Shown: positions 24,492 through 34,585, counted from the stretch's first letter. The stretch is DNA of 64,000 nt from Trebonia sp963759545 (GCA_963759545.1 CAVXAB010000017.1:248001-312000); one strand, 5' to 3'. Program-made: numbers and translations. Notes: a model not told the origin generated them from the sequence alone.

Positions 24492-25754
24492 CTGAGGGTC
24501 GCGCGGCGGGTGCTGAGGAAGGCGCGCTCTGCCGCGTTCTCCGCCAGGGTGATGGCCCTGTCGTAGGCAGCGGCCGCCTCGGTGTCGCGGTTGAGGCGGC
24601 GGAGCAGGTCGGCGCGGATCGCGTGGTACAGGTGGTAGTCGGCTAGCGGCAGCTCGTCGACGGTTTCTAGCGCCGCGGCCGGGCCAGCCACCTCGGCCAG
24701 GGCGACGGCGCGGTTCAGCGCCACGACCGGGGTCGGCGTGATGGCGGCCAGCTGGTCATACAGCGCCAGGACCTGGCGCCAGTCGGTCAGCGCCGCCTCC
24801 CTGGCGTCGCTGTGCACGGCCGCGATCGCCGCCTGGATCTGATACGGGCCCGGCTGGTTCCTGCGGAGGCAGGCGCGGACGATGCCCTGCCCTTCCTCGA
24901 TCTGGCGCGGCATCCCACCGGCTGCGGTCCTGGTCGGCGAGCAGTACCAGGTCGCCCGCTCGCGTCGTCCGCGCGGCGCGGCGGGACTCGGTGAGCAGCA
25001 GCAGGGCGAGCAGGCCGCTGACCTCCGGCTCGTCCGGCATCAGCTCGTGCAGCAGCCGGGCGAGGCGGATCGCCTCGGCGCTCAGGTCCTGCCTGGTCAG
25101 GTCGTCGCCCGCGGAGGCGGTGTAACCCTCGTTGAAGACCAGGTAGATGACCGCGAGGACATCGGGGAGGCGCTGCGGGAGCTCGTGGTCCCGCGGGATG
25201 CGGTACGGGATGCCCGCGTCCCTGATCTTGCGCTTGGCGCGGACCAGGCGCTGCGCGATCGTCGGCTCAGGGACCAGGAACGCGCGGGCGATCTCCGGGG
25301 TCTGCAGCCCGGCGATCAGCCGCAAGGTGAGCGCGATCCGCGCCTCCTGGGCGAGTGCCGGGTGACAGCAGGTGAAGATGAGGCGCAGCTGGTCGTCCGC
25401 CACGGGTCCCACCTCCAGTTCTGGCTCTTGTTCGCCGATGAGGGCCACCGCCGCCGCCTCGCGGCCCGATCGCGTCGACTCGCGGCGCAGCCGGTCGAGT
25501 GCCTTGTTCCTGGCGGTGGTGACGATCCAGCCGCCCGGGTTGGGCGGGAGGCCGTCGGACGGCCAGCGCTCGACGGCGACCGCGAATGCCTCCTGGACCG
25601 CGTCCTCCGCCAGGTCGATGTCGCCGAAGACGCGGACCAGGGTGGCCACCGCGCGGCCTGAGCTCTCCCGGAAGATCCGCGCCGCGGCGCTCCCCTCGGG
25701 GACGCTGACCTTAAGTGGTGGCTCGTCGGCCGCCGGCTCTGGTCCGGACATCAT
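24488..25754 (-). CDS. ECF-type sigma factor with C-terminal extension (ECF42-like), one frameshift
   Basis: Sigma region 2 (ESSGRAVATLVRVFGDIDLAEDAVQEAFAVAVERWP, NPGGWIVTTARNKALDRLRR) and region 4 (LTLRLIAGLQTPEIARAFLVPEPTIAQRLVRAKRKI) are intact. They are followed by the long helical extension typical of ECF42 factors (LPDVLAVIYLVFNEGY, AEAIRLARLLHELMPDEPEV). At about 24,905-24,915 the frame breaks in LLADQDRSRWD. The remaining conserved tail (RRNQPGPYQIQAAIAAVHSDA onward to the TAG at 24488) is in another frame. The joined length is about 420 residues. ECF42 factors are genomically linked to DGPF/YCII proteins, as here, and lack an anti-sigma factor. Confidence 0.85.
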
Positions 25755-25779
25755 GCGCTCAACGCCGAGTGCCCGCCGG

Positions 25780-26139
25780 CTACCCGGCGTCCGGCATGTC
25801 CTGGAACGGGCGGACCTCGACCGGGCGGCCGCACGCCTCAGAACCGCGGACGGCGACCTCGAGGGCAGCGTCCAGGTCGGCGGCGTTGATCACCCAGAAG
25901 CCGCCGATCTGCTCCTTGCTCTCGGCGAACGGGCCGTCGGTGGTGACGACCTTGCCGCCCTGCGCCCTGACGACCGTGGCGGTGTCCGGCGGGAGCAGCC
26001 CGCCGGCGAAAACCCACTGCCCCGACGCCATCAGCTCGCGGTTGAACGCGTCGACTGCCTGGTAGGACTGCTGGATCTCCGCTTCCGGCGGTACAGGCTC
26101 TCCCTCGACCATGTGCACGGCAAGCAGGTACTGCTTCAT
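25780..26139 (-). CDS. YCII/DGPF-domain protein
   Basis: 119 residues: MKQYLLAVHMVEGE at the start, the eponymous TTDGPFAESKEQIGGFWVI motif, and VEVRPFQDM at the end. The fold resembles dimeric alpha/beta-barrel YciI proteins. It lies 25 bp upstream of the ECF42-like sigma gene in the same direction, the standard arrangement for this sigma group, where the DGPF protein is thought to influence the sigma factor's activity. Confidence 0.9.
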   Translation of the reverse strand: MKQYLLAVHMVEGEPVPPEAEIQQSYQAVDAFNRELMASGQWVFAGGLLPPDTATVVRAQGGKVVTTDGPFAESKEQIGGFWVINAADLDAALEVAVRGSEACGRPVEVRPFQDMPDAG

Positions 26140-26252
26140 GTTGGTTCCCTCCGTCGTGGCCGGCTCCCCGCCGGCTCTTCATGATGGTCACGAACGGCGG
26201 GCACCGCAATCGACAACGCGCCGAACGGAAAATCTTCGGCACGGTGGGCGGG

Positions 26253-27179
26253 TCAGTCCGCGAAGAGGTTCGGCGGGCGGCCCGTCGCCCCGGGGGTACA
26301 GGCGAAGATGTCACCCGCGTGCGGCTGGCTGGCCACCTGCGCCGGGGTGAGGGCTTCGCGGGCGGTGGTGATGTAGAGGGTGGCGAGGTCGTGGCCGCCG
26401 AAGGCCATCGAGGTGGGCTGGTCGACAGGGAGGCGGATGACCGTGTCGAGGTCGCCGTCCGGGGTGTAGCGGCGGACCTCCCCCGTGCCGAAGACGGCGA
26501 GCCAGAGGCAGCCGTCCGCGTCGAGGGCAAGCCCGTCAGGTATTCCGGCCTGCACGGCGACGAAGCGGCGGCGTTCGCCGAGTGCGCCGGTCTCCGGGTC
26601 GGCGGCGAAGACGTCGACGCCTCCGCTGCGGCTGTCGGCGTAGTAGAAGGTCGCGCGGTCGTCGGACCAGTCGAGGCCGTTGGAGAGGCCGACGCCGCCG
26701 AACAGCTCCGTCACCCGGCCGTCCGGGGTGAGGCGGTAGAGCGCGCAGGCCGGGCCGCCTTCCTGCCACGGCATCGTGCCGGCCCAGAAGTCGCCCCAGG
26801 GTGACGGCTTGCCGTCGTTGAAGCGGACGAGGGAGGCGTCCACGCGGAACCCGCCGACGCGGGCGATCGGGTACGCGCCGCCGGCGCCGGGCTGGGCTGG
26901 GCCGAGCGCGAAGCCGTCCACCAGGGCGAGGACGAACCCGCCGCTCCTGGTCAGGCCGACGGCGCCGACCGGAACCGCGTCGTCGCGCGGCACGGCGGGG
27001 CCATCCTGGCCGGCCAGCGCGAACCGGTTGTGCGCGCCGGTGGCCGGGTCAAAGGCATGGACGTGCCCCGGGTTGATGTCCACCCAGCGAAGCAGCCGGG
27101 CGGCCGGATCCCATACGGGGCCCTCGGCCAGGTAACACTGGCTGGGGACGGCGACGTCGACGGTCAGTTGCCTGGTCAT
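26253..27179 (-). CDS. SMP-30/gluconolactonase/LRE family protein
   Basis: A 308-residue six-bladed beta-propeller lactonase. Metal-site motifs are present: AEGPVWD (Glu), RFNDGKPSPWGDFWAGTM (Asn), LSNGLDWSDD (Asn) and GIPDGLALDADGCLWLAV (Asp). It hydrolyses sugar lactones or similar compounds. It starts at ATG 27179. A 19-bp palindrome lies just upstream. It is not obviously linked to the neighbouring peptide cluster, which reads away from it. Confidence 0.9.
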   Translation of the reverse strand: MTRQLTVDVAVPSQCYLAEGPVWDPAARLLRWVDINPGHVHAFDPATGAHNRFALAGQDGPAVPRDDAVPVGAVGLTRSGGFVLALVDGFALGPAQPGAGGAYPIARVGGFRVDASLVRFNDGKPSPWGDFWAGTMPWQEGGPACALYRLTPDGRVTELFGGVGLSNGLDWSDDRATFYYADSRSGGVDVFAADPETGALGERRRFVAVQAGIPDGLALDADGCLWLAVFGTGEVRRYTPDGDLDTVIRLPVDQPTSMAFGGHDLATLYITTAREALTPAQVASQPHAGDIFACTPGATGRPPNLFAD

Positions 27180-27370
27180 GGGGCGGTCACCTCGGCGGCC
27201 GAGGTGCAGCGGAAGCTGGCGATGATCACTAGGTCATTGTTGACCCCACCTCTTGCTCCCGCAGGTAGGCGCGCCCCAAGTGCGGCATTTGTCCGGGCGG
27301 ACGAACGCGGTGGGCGTTATTCGTCGAAGTGAACGAATCGCGAAATCGCGGGGACGTCTAGGGTCGCTGC
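27180..27370. promoter_or_regulatory. Divergent promoter region of the peptide cluster with three palindromes
   Basis: 191 bp between the SMP-30 gene and the first gene of the 27.4-44 kb operon. It contains cacctcggc-g-gccgaggtg (27188-27206), attcgt-N8-acgaat (27319-27338) and cgcga-aa-tcgcg (27339-27350). The last two lie 20-50 bp before the operon's first ATG, where an operator for the PucR-type regulator or another factor would sit. Confidence 0.45.
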
Positions 27371-28780
27371 ATGCCACACCTGGATGACATCAGCGGCTGG
27401 ATCAGCGAGAAGCTGCCCGCGCTGCTCGCCGAGCACAAGGTTCCCGGCGCCGCCATCGCCGTCTACGCCGGCGGCGAGGTCTTCGACTTCGCGAGCGGCG
27501 TACTGAGCCACGCGACCGGGGTCGAGGCGACCGCCGACTCGGTCTTCCAGATCGGCTCCATCACCAAGACCTGGACCGCGACGCTGGTCATGCAGCTCGC
27601 CGATGAGGGGCTGCTCGACCTCGACGCGACCGTCGTGACGTACCTGCCGGACTTCGGCCTGGCCGACGGCGAGGCGGCACGGACGATGACCGTCCGGCAG
27701 CTGCTTTGCCACAAGGCCGGGTTCGAGGGCGACATCTTCACCGACACCGGCACCAACGACGACTGCGTGCAGAAGTACGTCGAGACGCTGAAGACCGACC
27801 CGCAGCTGTTCACGCCGGGCGAGATGTTCTCCTACAACAACGCCGGCTACTGCGTGCTCGGCCGGATCGTCGAGGTCCTGCGGGGCAAGCCGTGGGACCA
27901 GGCGCTGCGCGAGCACCTGTTCACCCCGCTCGGCCTCACCCACGCGGCCACCGACGCGAACTCCGCGATCTTGTTCCGCGCCGCCGTCGGGCACCTGCCG
28001 AACCCGGACGCGGACGGCCTGCCCGTCCCCGCCCCGATGTGGTCGCTGGTGAAGTCGAACGGGCCGGCCGGGGCGATGCTCGCCATGCGCGCCCGCGACC
28101 TGCTCGCCTTCGCCCGCATGCACCTGTCCGGCGGCAAGGCGGAAGACGGCACCAAGGTGCTGTCAGAGGCGAGCGTCACGGCCATGCGCGAGCGGCAGGT
28201 CACGCTGCCGCCGCTCGGCCTGATGGGCACTCACTGGGGCCTGGGCTGGGAGCTGTTCGACTGGCCGGACGGCCTCGTGTTCGGCCACGACGGCGGGACC
28301 GTCGGCCAGTCCGCGTTCCTGCGGATCGTGCCGGGCCAGGACGTCGCGATCGCGCTGCTCACCAACGGCGGCAACCCGATCGCCGTGTACTTCGAGGTCT
28401 TCCGCCACCTGCTCAAGGAACTGGCGGACATCGACCTGCCCGCCACCCCGGTCCCGCCGGCCGCGCAGCTCCAGCCGGAAACACGGCAGCGCGTCGACGC
28501 GACCAGGTACCTCGGCACCTACGCCAACTCGATGGGCAAGACCGAGATCACCCAGGACGACGACGGCCGCGTCTGGATGACAGATACCCCGCTCGGCGAG
28601 CTCGCCGAGCTGATCGGCGAGGTCGAGAAGACCGAGCTGGTCCACCTGGAAGACGACACCCTCATTCCGGCCACACCGAAGTACGGAATCTACCTGCCGC
28701 AGGTCTTCATCGGCGACGACGGCAGCGGGCGGTCCCTCTACATCCACAGCGGCCGGGCCACCCGGCGCGCCAGCGAATAG
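27371..28780 (+). CDS. Beta-lactamase-fold serine hydrolase (family S12-like)
   Basis: 469 residues without signal peptide. Penicillin-recognising motifs: SxxK as SITK (Ser about 63, Lys 66), YxN as YNN (about 155-157, in FSYNNAGY) and HDGG (HxG type) near residue 315. A C-terminal beta-barrel-like domain (RYLGTYANSMG) follows, as in D-aminopeptidases and esterases of S12. Many residues match the C-terminal half of the S9 fusion encoded at 34586 (FTDTGTNDDCVQKYVETL against FTDTGRGDDCVEKYVALL), so they are paralogues. It is the first gene of the colinear peptide cluster, so it probably cleaves or edits imported peptides. Confidence 0.9.
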   Translation: MPHLDDISGWISEKLPALLAEHKVPGAAIAVYAGGEVFDFASGVLSHATGVEATADSVFQIGSITKTWTATLVMQLADEGLLDLDATVVTYLPDFGLADGEAARTMTVRQLLCHKAGFEGDIFTDTGTNDDCVQKYVETLKTDPQLFTPGEMFSYNNAGYCVLGRIVEVLRGKPWDQALREHLFTPLGLTHAATDANSAILFRAAVGHLPNPDADGLPVPAPMWSLVKSNGPAGAMLAMRARDLLAFARMHLSGGKAEDGTKVLSEASVTAMRERQVTLPPLGLMGTHWGLGWELFDWPDGLVFGHDGGTVGQSAFLRIVPGQDVAIALLTNGGNPIAVYFEVFRHLLKELADIDLPATPVPPAAQLQPETRQRVDATRYLGTYANSMGKTEITQDDDGRVWMTDTPLGELAELIGEVEKTELVHLEDDTLIPATPKYGIYLPQVFIGDDGSGRSLYIHSGRATRRASE

Positions 28781-28799
28781 CCTTCCTGGAGGGCGACAA

Positions 28800-30392
28800 G
28801 TGAGCAGAAGAGTCCTGACCACCGCCGCGGCCTTGCCAATCTGGGTCACCGTCGCGGCGGTCACCGTCGCCGCCTGCTCAAGCGGCGGCTCAAGCTCCAC
28901 GGCGGGCGCCGGCCCGAGCGCAAGCACCTCATCGTCGGCATCCCAGCAGGTCGTCAGCGGCAAGTCGGCCACCGTCCTGCTGCCGTCAGACCCGGGCAGC
29001 CTCGACCCGCAGATGACCTCGCTGTCGGTCACCTACCAGGCCGACCTCTTCCTGTACGACTCGCTGGTCACCTTCGCGCCGTCCGGCGCGGTCGAGTCAG
29101 ACCTGGCGTCGAAGTGGTCGGGGACGACGACCAGCGCCTCTTACACCCTGAAGCAGGGCGTCACCTGCTCCGACGGCACCCCGTTGACCGCGAGCACGGT
29201 GGCCGCCAACATCAACTTCATCGGCAACGTGAAGAACGCGAGCAGCCGGGTCGGCATCTGGGTGCCGCCCGGCGCGACCGCCACCGGCGACAACGCGACC
29301 GGCGTGGTCACGGTCAAGTCGCCGGTCGCCGACCCGTTCCTGGTCACCGATGTCGGCTCGGCGGAGATCGTCTGCGGCAACGGCATGAAGAACCGCGGCC
29401 TGCTCAAGGAGGGCGCGGACGGCACCGGGATGTACACGCTGACCTCGGCGGTTCCCGGCACCTCTTACACCCTCACGCTCCGCAAGGGCTACGCGTGGGG
29501 TCCCGGCGGCGTCACGTCGAGCACCCCCGGCGTGCCCGCCACCGTCACGCTCAAGGTCGTCTCGAACATGACCACCGCGGCGAACGAGCTCCTGGCCAGC
29601 CAGGCCAACGTCGGCGAGGTCCTCGGTCCCGACACCCAGCGGGTGAGCAGCCTGTACTCGCATTCCCTCTACGCGCCGCTCGGTGAGCTGTGGTTCAACG
29701 AGAAGGCGGGCTCGCCGACCGCGAGCCTCGCGGTCCGCAAAGCGCTGACCGAGGCGGTCCAGCTCAACCAGCTCGGCCAGGTGCTCACCGCGGGTTCGGG
29801 CAAGCCGTCCACCGGCCTCGTCGAGCCAGCGCTCAGCCCGTGCAAGGGCGACACGGTCGGCTCGAGCCTGCCCGCCTACGACCAGTCCGCCGCCAAGTCG
29901 GCCCTCGCGGGCCAGAAGCTGTCCATCGCCCTGTACTACCCGACGAGCCTGGGCACCGGCGCGACCGGCGCGGTCACCCTGCTGCAGCAGACCTGGTCGC
30001 AGCTCGGCGTCTCGGTGTCGCTGCACGCCATCACCGACGCGGAGATCGACAGTGACATCGTGGCCGGCCAGGCCGCGTGGAACGTCGCGATCCTGCCGCT
30101 CGGGGTCGACTCGCCCGGACAGCTCGTGCCGTTCCTTTCCGGCGCGACCCCGCCCAAGGGCACCAACTTCGCCTACCTCAGCAACGCCGCCTACACGGCG
30201 GACGTGACCAAGGCCTCGGCGATCGCGGGCAATGCGGGCTGCCCTGACTGGAACGCCGCGGAGACCGCGCTGTTCAAGAACGTGGACCTGGTGCCGTTCG
30301 TCAACTCGGCCCTCACGATCTACGCGAAGGGCGCGACCTTCCAGTTCGCCGAGGACATGGTCTCGCCCGCTTCCATCCGGATGCTCGGCTAG
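28800..30392 (+). CDS. Peptide-type solute-binding lipoprotein (SBP family 5)
   Basis: 530 residues starting GTG, 19 bp after the serine hydrolase. Signal peptide with lipobox VTVAAC (Cys about 26) and Ser/Gly tether. Family 5 features: PSDPGSLDPQMTSLSV, VTCSDGTPLTASTVAANINFI, LAVRKALTEAVQLNQLGQVLTAGSGKP. It delivers substrate to the two permease domains encoded next. The ligand is unknown, though the enzymes of the cluster argue for peptides or acylated amino acids. Confidence 0.92.
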   Translation: MSRRVLTTAAALPIWVTVAAVTVAACSSGGSSSTAGAGPSASTSSSASQQVVSGKSATVLLPSDPGSLDPQMTSLSVTYQADLFLYDSLVTFAPSGAVESDLASKWSGTTTSASYTLKQGVTCSDGTPLTASTVAANINFIGNVKNASSRVGIWVPPGATATGDNATGVVTVKSPVADPFLVTDVGSAEIVCGNGMKNRGLLKEGADGTGMYTLTSAVPGTSYTLTLRKGYAWGPGGVTSSTPGVPATVTLKVVSNMTTAANELLASQANVGEVLGPDTQRVSSLYSHSLYAPLGELWFNEKAGSPTASLAVRKALTEAVQLNQLGQVLTAGSGKPSTGLVEPALSPCKGDTVGSSLPAYDQSAAKSALAGQKLSIALYYPTSLGTGATGAVTLLQQTWSQLGVSVSLHAITDAEIDSDIVAGQAAWNVAILPLGVDSPGQLVPFLSGATPPKGTNFAYLSNAAYTADVTKASAIAGNAGCPDWNAAETALFKNVDLVPFVNSALTIYAKGATFQFAEDMVSPASIRMLG

Positions 30393-30418
30393 GGCGCCGG
30401 GTCAGGTACCAGCGCAGC

Positions 30419-31450
30419 ATGATGGAGATCCCCCAGGCGGTGCCGACCGACCCGATGGCCGCCGACCCGATGGCGCACCCGGCCGCGCCGGCTGCTTCTA
30501 GCGCGAACCCGTGGCTCCGGTTCACGGTCCGCCGCCTGGGGCAGCTCCTCATCTCGGCTCTGGTGCTCGTCACCGCGAGCTTCCTCATCATCCACCTCAT
30601 CCCCGGCGACCCGGTGCGGGCGGCACTCGGCTTCAACGCGTCGCAGCAGCTCGTCGAGACGCGCCGCGCGCAGCTCGGCCTGAACGACCCGCTGTGGCTG
30701 CAGTACGCGCACTACCTGCAGAACCTGTTCACCGGACGGTTCGGCACGTCGATCAGCTCCGGTCTTCCTGTCTCCGAGGTGATCGGGCAGCGGCTCCCCG
30801 CCACCCTTGAGCTCGCCGGGTACTCCTTCGTCGCGGCGGTCGCCGTCTCTGTCCCCCTCGGCCTCGCCCTCGGCGTGGCGACAAGGAACGGGCGGCGGCG
30901 CGGCGCGGAGCTCGCGGCCACCTCGGTCTCGGTCGTCGTCGCCGCGATCCCCGGCTTCCTGCTCGCGGTGGGGCTGATCTACGTGTTCGGTGTCACGCTG
31001 CACTGGGTGCCCGTGGCCGGCCAGTCCGGGCTCTCCTCGTACGTGCTGCCGATCGCGGCGATGGCACTCGGCCCCATCGCGGTCCTCGTCCGCATCCTGC
31101 GCCTCGAGGTCATCGCCGCGCTGCGCGCGGACTACGTGCGCACCGCCCGCGCCAAGCGGCTGCCTGCCTGGCGGGTCTACCTGGGGCACGTGCTGCCGAA
31201 CGCGCTCACCGCCACCCTCACGATCGGCGGCCTGCTGCTGTCCGCCATGGTCGCGGGCACCGTCCTGGTGGAGAACGTGTTCGCCTGGCCGGGCCTTGGC
31301 TCGACGATCGTGCAGTCGATCGTCGCCAAGGACTACCCCGTCGTGCAGGGCATCGTGCTCGTCTACGGCATCGGGGTGCTGCTGGTCAACCTCATCGTCG
31401 ACGTAGCGCTCGCGCTGCTCGACCCGCGTTCCACGATCAGGGAGAGCTGA
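30419..31450 (+). CDS. Peptide ABC transporter permease, DppB type
   Basis: 343 residues: a Pro/Ala-rich N-terminal extension with the repeated PMAADPMAHP, then the DppB signature helix (LGQLLISALVLVTASFLIIHLIPGDPVRAALG). Further helices and the EAA loop DYVRTARAKRLPAWRVYLGHVLPNAL follow. The extension may be partly non-translated, since a later start cannot be excluded. Its stop overlaps the ATG of the permease-ATPase fusion (TGATG). Confidence 0.92.
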   Translation: MMEIPQAVPTDPMAADPMAHPAAPAASSANPWLRFTVRRLGQLLISALVLVTASFLIIHLIPGDPVRAALGFNASQQLVETRRAQLGLNDPLWLQYAHYLQNLFTGRFGTSISSGLPVSEVIGQRLPATLELAGYSFVAAVAVSVPLGLALGVATRNGRRRGAELAATSVSVVVAAIPGFLLAVGLIYVFGVTLHWVPVAGQSGLSSYVLPIAAMALGPIAVLVRILRLEVIAALRADYVRTARAKRLPAWRVYLGHVLPNALTATLTIGGLLLSAMVAGTVLVENVFAWPGLGSTIVQSIVAKDYPVVQGIVLVYGIGVLLVNLIVDVALALLDPRSTIRES

Positions 31451-33588
31451 TGCGCGTCTCCGGGGGGACGATCCACCCCGAGCCGGATCTCCGGGGACAG
31501 CTTCCAAGCACGGGGGGCTCCCGCCCTCCGTCCCCCTGGCCCCCGTACCTCGCGCGCACGCGCGCGAGGCCCGCCCGCGGCGGCAGGAAGCGGTTCTTGA
31601 GGCGAGCCCTGCACAGCCCGCTCGGCGTCAGCTCGGGGATCTTGCTCGCGCTGATCCTGCTGCTGGCGATCTTCGCGCCCGTTCTCTGGTCGGCGAAGGC
31701 GTCGGCCATCGACGTCGTCAACCTCCTGCAGGGACCGTCGGCCAGGCACTGGCTCGGCACGAACGGCCTTGGCCAGGACGTCTTCTACCGGATCCTCGTC
31801 GCGACGCGGCTGTCGGTCGGGCTCGCCATCGCCGCCACCGCGATCGGCGTCGGGTCCGGCCTGGTGCTCGGCACCGCCCCGCTGATCGTCGGCCGCCGGG
31901 CGGGCCGGGCCATCACCTCGGTCATCAACGTCGCGGTGGCGTTCCCCGCGCTGCTGCTCGCGCTGTTCTTCGCGGTGATCTTCGGCATCGGCGCGGAGGG
32001 CGCGCTGCTGGCGATCGGGCTCGCCTCCGCCCCCGCGTTCGCCCGCCTGGTGCGGACCCTGTCCGCGTCGGTCGCGGGCCTCGACTACATCGCGGCGGCA
32101 CGGATCGCCGGCGTCTCCCGGTTCCGGCTGCTCACCCGCCATGTCCTGCCGAACATCGGCGAGCCCCTCATCGTCAACGCCACCATCGCCGCCGGCGACG
32201 CGCTGCTGTCCTTCGCGGGCCTGTCCTTCCTCGGACTTGGCGTCCAGGCTCCCTCTTACGACTGGGGCCAGCTGCTCAACGACGGCCTGCAGGGCATCTA
32301 CACCAGGCCCGCCGCCGCCCTTGCCCCCGGTGTCGCGGTCGTGGTCGCGGGCCTCGCGTTCAACCTGTTCGGCGAGGCACTGGCCGTCGGCCTTGGCGCC
32401 TCCGCACCGCGCATCGGCACGCTGCGCTCCGCCCTGGCGGCGGCCACCGCGAAGTCAACGGCACCGGAGCAAGGAACATCATCCAGAACGGAAGCGGCTG
32501 ACTGCGTCCTGCGGGTATCCAACCTGGAAGTGTCTTTCCCTGGCGACGTGCTTCCTGTCCGCGGTGTCAGCTTCACGCTGCACCGGGGTGAGGCGGTCGG
32601 CGTGGTCGGCGAGTCAGGCTCAGGCAAGTCCCTGACCGCCCTGGCGGTCTCCCGGCTCCTCGAGGATCCCGCGAACGTGTCCGCCGACCGGCTTGAGCTG
32701 CTTGGCCGGGACCTGCTCGGGCGCGAGCCGCGCGGATCCGCCGGCGTCATGTCGGGGCGGGAGATGCGGCGGTTCCTTGGCACCAAGGCGGGGCTGGTCT
32801 TCCAGGACCCGACGACCTCGTTCAATCCCGTCAAGCGGGTGGGCACGCAACTCGCCGAGGTTGCCACCGAGCATCACGGGCTGACGCGGCGGCAGGCTGG
32901 CGAGCGGGCCGTTGACCGGCTGCGCGCGGTGCGGATCCCGCGGCCAGAGCACCGCGCCAGGCAGTTCCCGCACGAGCTGTCCGGCGGGATGCGGCAGCGG
33001 GCGATGATCGGGATGGCGGTCATGGGCGAGCCTGCCCTCGTCATCGCCGACGAGCCGACCACCGCGCTCGACGTCACCGTGCAGCGTCAGGTGCTGCGGC
33101 TGCTGAAGTCGATCCAGGCAGGCGCCGGCGGGTCGAGTGCGATGGCGCTGCTGTTCATCAGCCACGACATCACCGTCGTCGGGCAGGTCTGCGACCGGGT
33201 CCTCGTCATGTACGCGGGAAGGATCGTGGAGAACCTGCCCACCGCGGACCTCGCCGATCACGCCAGGCACCCCTACACGCGGGCGCTGCTCGCCGCCGTC
33301 CCCTCCATGGAGACGTCACGCGAGCTGCCGCTCGCCGTGATCCCCGGGCGGCCCGCCGACCCGGCCGACCTGCCCGCCGGCTGCGCCTTCGCCGCCCGGT
33401 GCGCGTTCGCGGACGCCAAGTGCCGTCAGGCGGACCCCGTCCTCGTCCCCGACGATGCCGGGCGCGAGGTCGCCTGCTGGCATGTCGACCGCGTCATCGC
33501 GGGTGAGCCGACGGAGGTGGCGGCGGCGGCGCCGGCCGCCGACCCGGAATCGGTCGCCGCGGCGCCAGTCAGCGGCGAGCCCGCATGA
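31450..33588 (+). CDS. Fused peptide ABC transporter permease (DppC) and ATP-binding protein (DppD)
   Basis: 712 residues. Residues about 50-335 are a DppC-type permease (HWLGTNGLGQDVFYRILVATRLSVGLA; EAA loop DYIAAARIAGVSRFRLLTRHVLPNIGEPL). After a short linker a DppD-type ATPase follows with Walker A GESGSGKS, signature LSGGMRQR, Walker B ALVIADEPT and the terminal Cys motif CAFAARCAFADAKC. Fusion of these two subunits is seen in some actinobacteria. It fixes permease:ATPase stoichiometry. It has a Pro-rich, poorly conserved N-terminal extension of about 45 residues. Confidence 0.93.
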   Translation: MRVSGGTIHPEPDLRGQLPSTGGSRPPSPWPPYLARTRARPARGGRKRFLRRALHSPLGVSSGILLALILLLAIFAPVLWSAKASAIDVVNLLQGPSARHWLGTNGLGQDVFYRILVATRLSVGLAIAATAIGVGSGLVLGTAPLIVGRRAGRAITSVINVAVAFPALLLALFFAVIFGIGAEGALLAIGLASAPAFARLVRTLSASVAGLDYIAAARIAGVSRFRLLTRHVLPNIGEPLIVNATIAAGDALLSFAGLSFLGLGVQAPSYDWGQLLNDGLQGIYTRPAAALAPGVAVVVAGLAFNLFGEALAVGLGASAPRIGTLRSALAAATAKSTAPEQGTSSRTEAADCVLRVSNLEVSFPGDVLPVRGVSFTLHRGEAVGVVGESGSGKSLTALAVSRLLEDPANVSADRLELLGRDLLGREPRGSAGVMSGREMRRFLGTKAGLVFQDPTTSFNPVKRVGTQLAEVATEHHGLTRRQAGERAVDRLRAVRIPRPEHRARQFPHELSGGMRQRAMIGMAVMGEPALVIADEPTTALDVTVQRQVLRLLKSIQAGAGGSSAMALLFISHDITVVGQVCDRVLVMYAGRIVENLPTADLADHARHPYTRALLAAVPSMETSRELPLAVIPGRPADPADLPAGCAFAARCAFADAKCRQADPVLVPDDAGREVACWHVDRVIAGEPTEVAAAAPAADPESVAAAPVSGEPA

Positions 33589-33715
33589 GCGCGAGCATGA
33601 CGGCGAAGATGGTGGATCGCTGGCCACGCTATGGGGTGGCTGCTGATCCGCTATCTTCCGCGCCTCCACACAGCGCAAGCGCTTCTTGCTGTTATCAGAA
33701 GTGGAGGTCATGCGG

Positions 33716-34537
33716 ATGAGCGAGCTGCGGTTTGCCGGAGTGACCATCAGGTACGGCACCGGGCGGCAGGCGCACGTCGCCGTCGACGCCGTTGACCTCG
33801 TCGTGCCGTCGGGGCAGGTGGTCGGGCTCGTCGGCGAGTCCGGTTCAGGGAAATCGACCCTCGCCCGTGCCGCCGTCGGGCTCGTCGCGCCCGCCGCGGG
33901 GAAGATCCTGCTGGACGGCAAGCCGGTGCCGCGGCGCGGGCGGCGGCCGCTCCAGATGGTGTTCCAGGACCCGTACGCCTCGCTCGACCCGCGGATGACC
34001 GCCGGGGAGTCGATCGCCGAGGCCATCCCGCGCCGCGCTGACCGGTTCAGCCGGCGGGACGAGGCGGCGCGGCTCACCGAGCTCGTCGGTCTGCCGTCGG
34101 GCACCGTCGACAAGTTCCCCGCGGAACTGTCCGGCGGGCAGCGGCAGCGGGTCGCGCTCGCCAGGGCCCTGGCCGGGCGCCCCGACGTGATCATCGCGGA
34201 CGAGATCACCTCGGCCCTCGACGTGTCCACCCAGGGCGCCGTGCTCAACCTGGTGCGGGAACTGCAGCGGGAGCTGAGCCTGTCCATGTTGTTCATCTCG
34301 CACAACCTCGCCGTCGTCCGGTACGTCGCCGACCACGTCGCGGTCATGTACCAGGGGCGGATCGTCGAGCACGGCCCGGCCGAGCGGGTGCTGCTCAACC
34401 CGGAGCAGCCGTATACCAGGCGGCTCCTCGCCGCCGTGCCGAGGCCAGGAACGAAGATCGACGCGGCGGCTGACACCGGCGCCGATGCGACCGACGATGA
34501 GGATGCCGGCTTGCGGCTAAGGGGAACCGTGACCTAG
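33716..34537 (+). CDS. Peptide ABC transporter ATP-binding protein, DppF type
   Basis: About 273 residues. I chose ATG 33716, eight bases after GGAGG (33703-33707), over the in-frame ATG 33710. Walker A GESGSGKST, Q-loop MVFQDPYASLDPRM, signature LSGGQRQR, Walker B VIIADEITSALD (Ile-Thr replacing the usual Pro-Thr) and the H-loop ISHNLAVV are all present. It partners the DppD half of the upstream fusion. The 127-bp gap before it is the largest inside the transporter gene run. Confidence 0.92.
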   Translation: MSELRFAGVTIRYGTGRQAHVAVDAVDLVVPSGQVVGLVGESGSGKSTLARAAVGLVAPAAGKILLDGKPVPRRGRRPLQMVFQDPYASLDPRMTAGESIAEAIPRRADRFSRRDEAARLTELVGLPSGTVDKFPAELSGGQRQRVALARALAGRPDVIIADEITSALDVSTQGAVLNLVRELQRELSLSMLFISHNLAVVRYVADHVAVMYQGRIVEHGPAERVLLNPEQPYTRRLLAAVPRPGTKIDAAADTGADATDDEDAGLRLRGTVT

Positions 34538-34585
34538 CCCCGCGCCGCACCCGCCGCACGAACAGCCGCAGACCAGGAGTATCCA

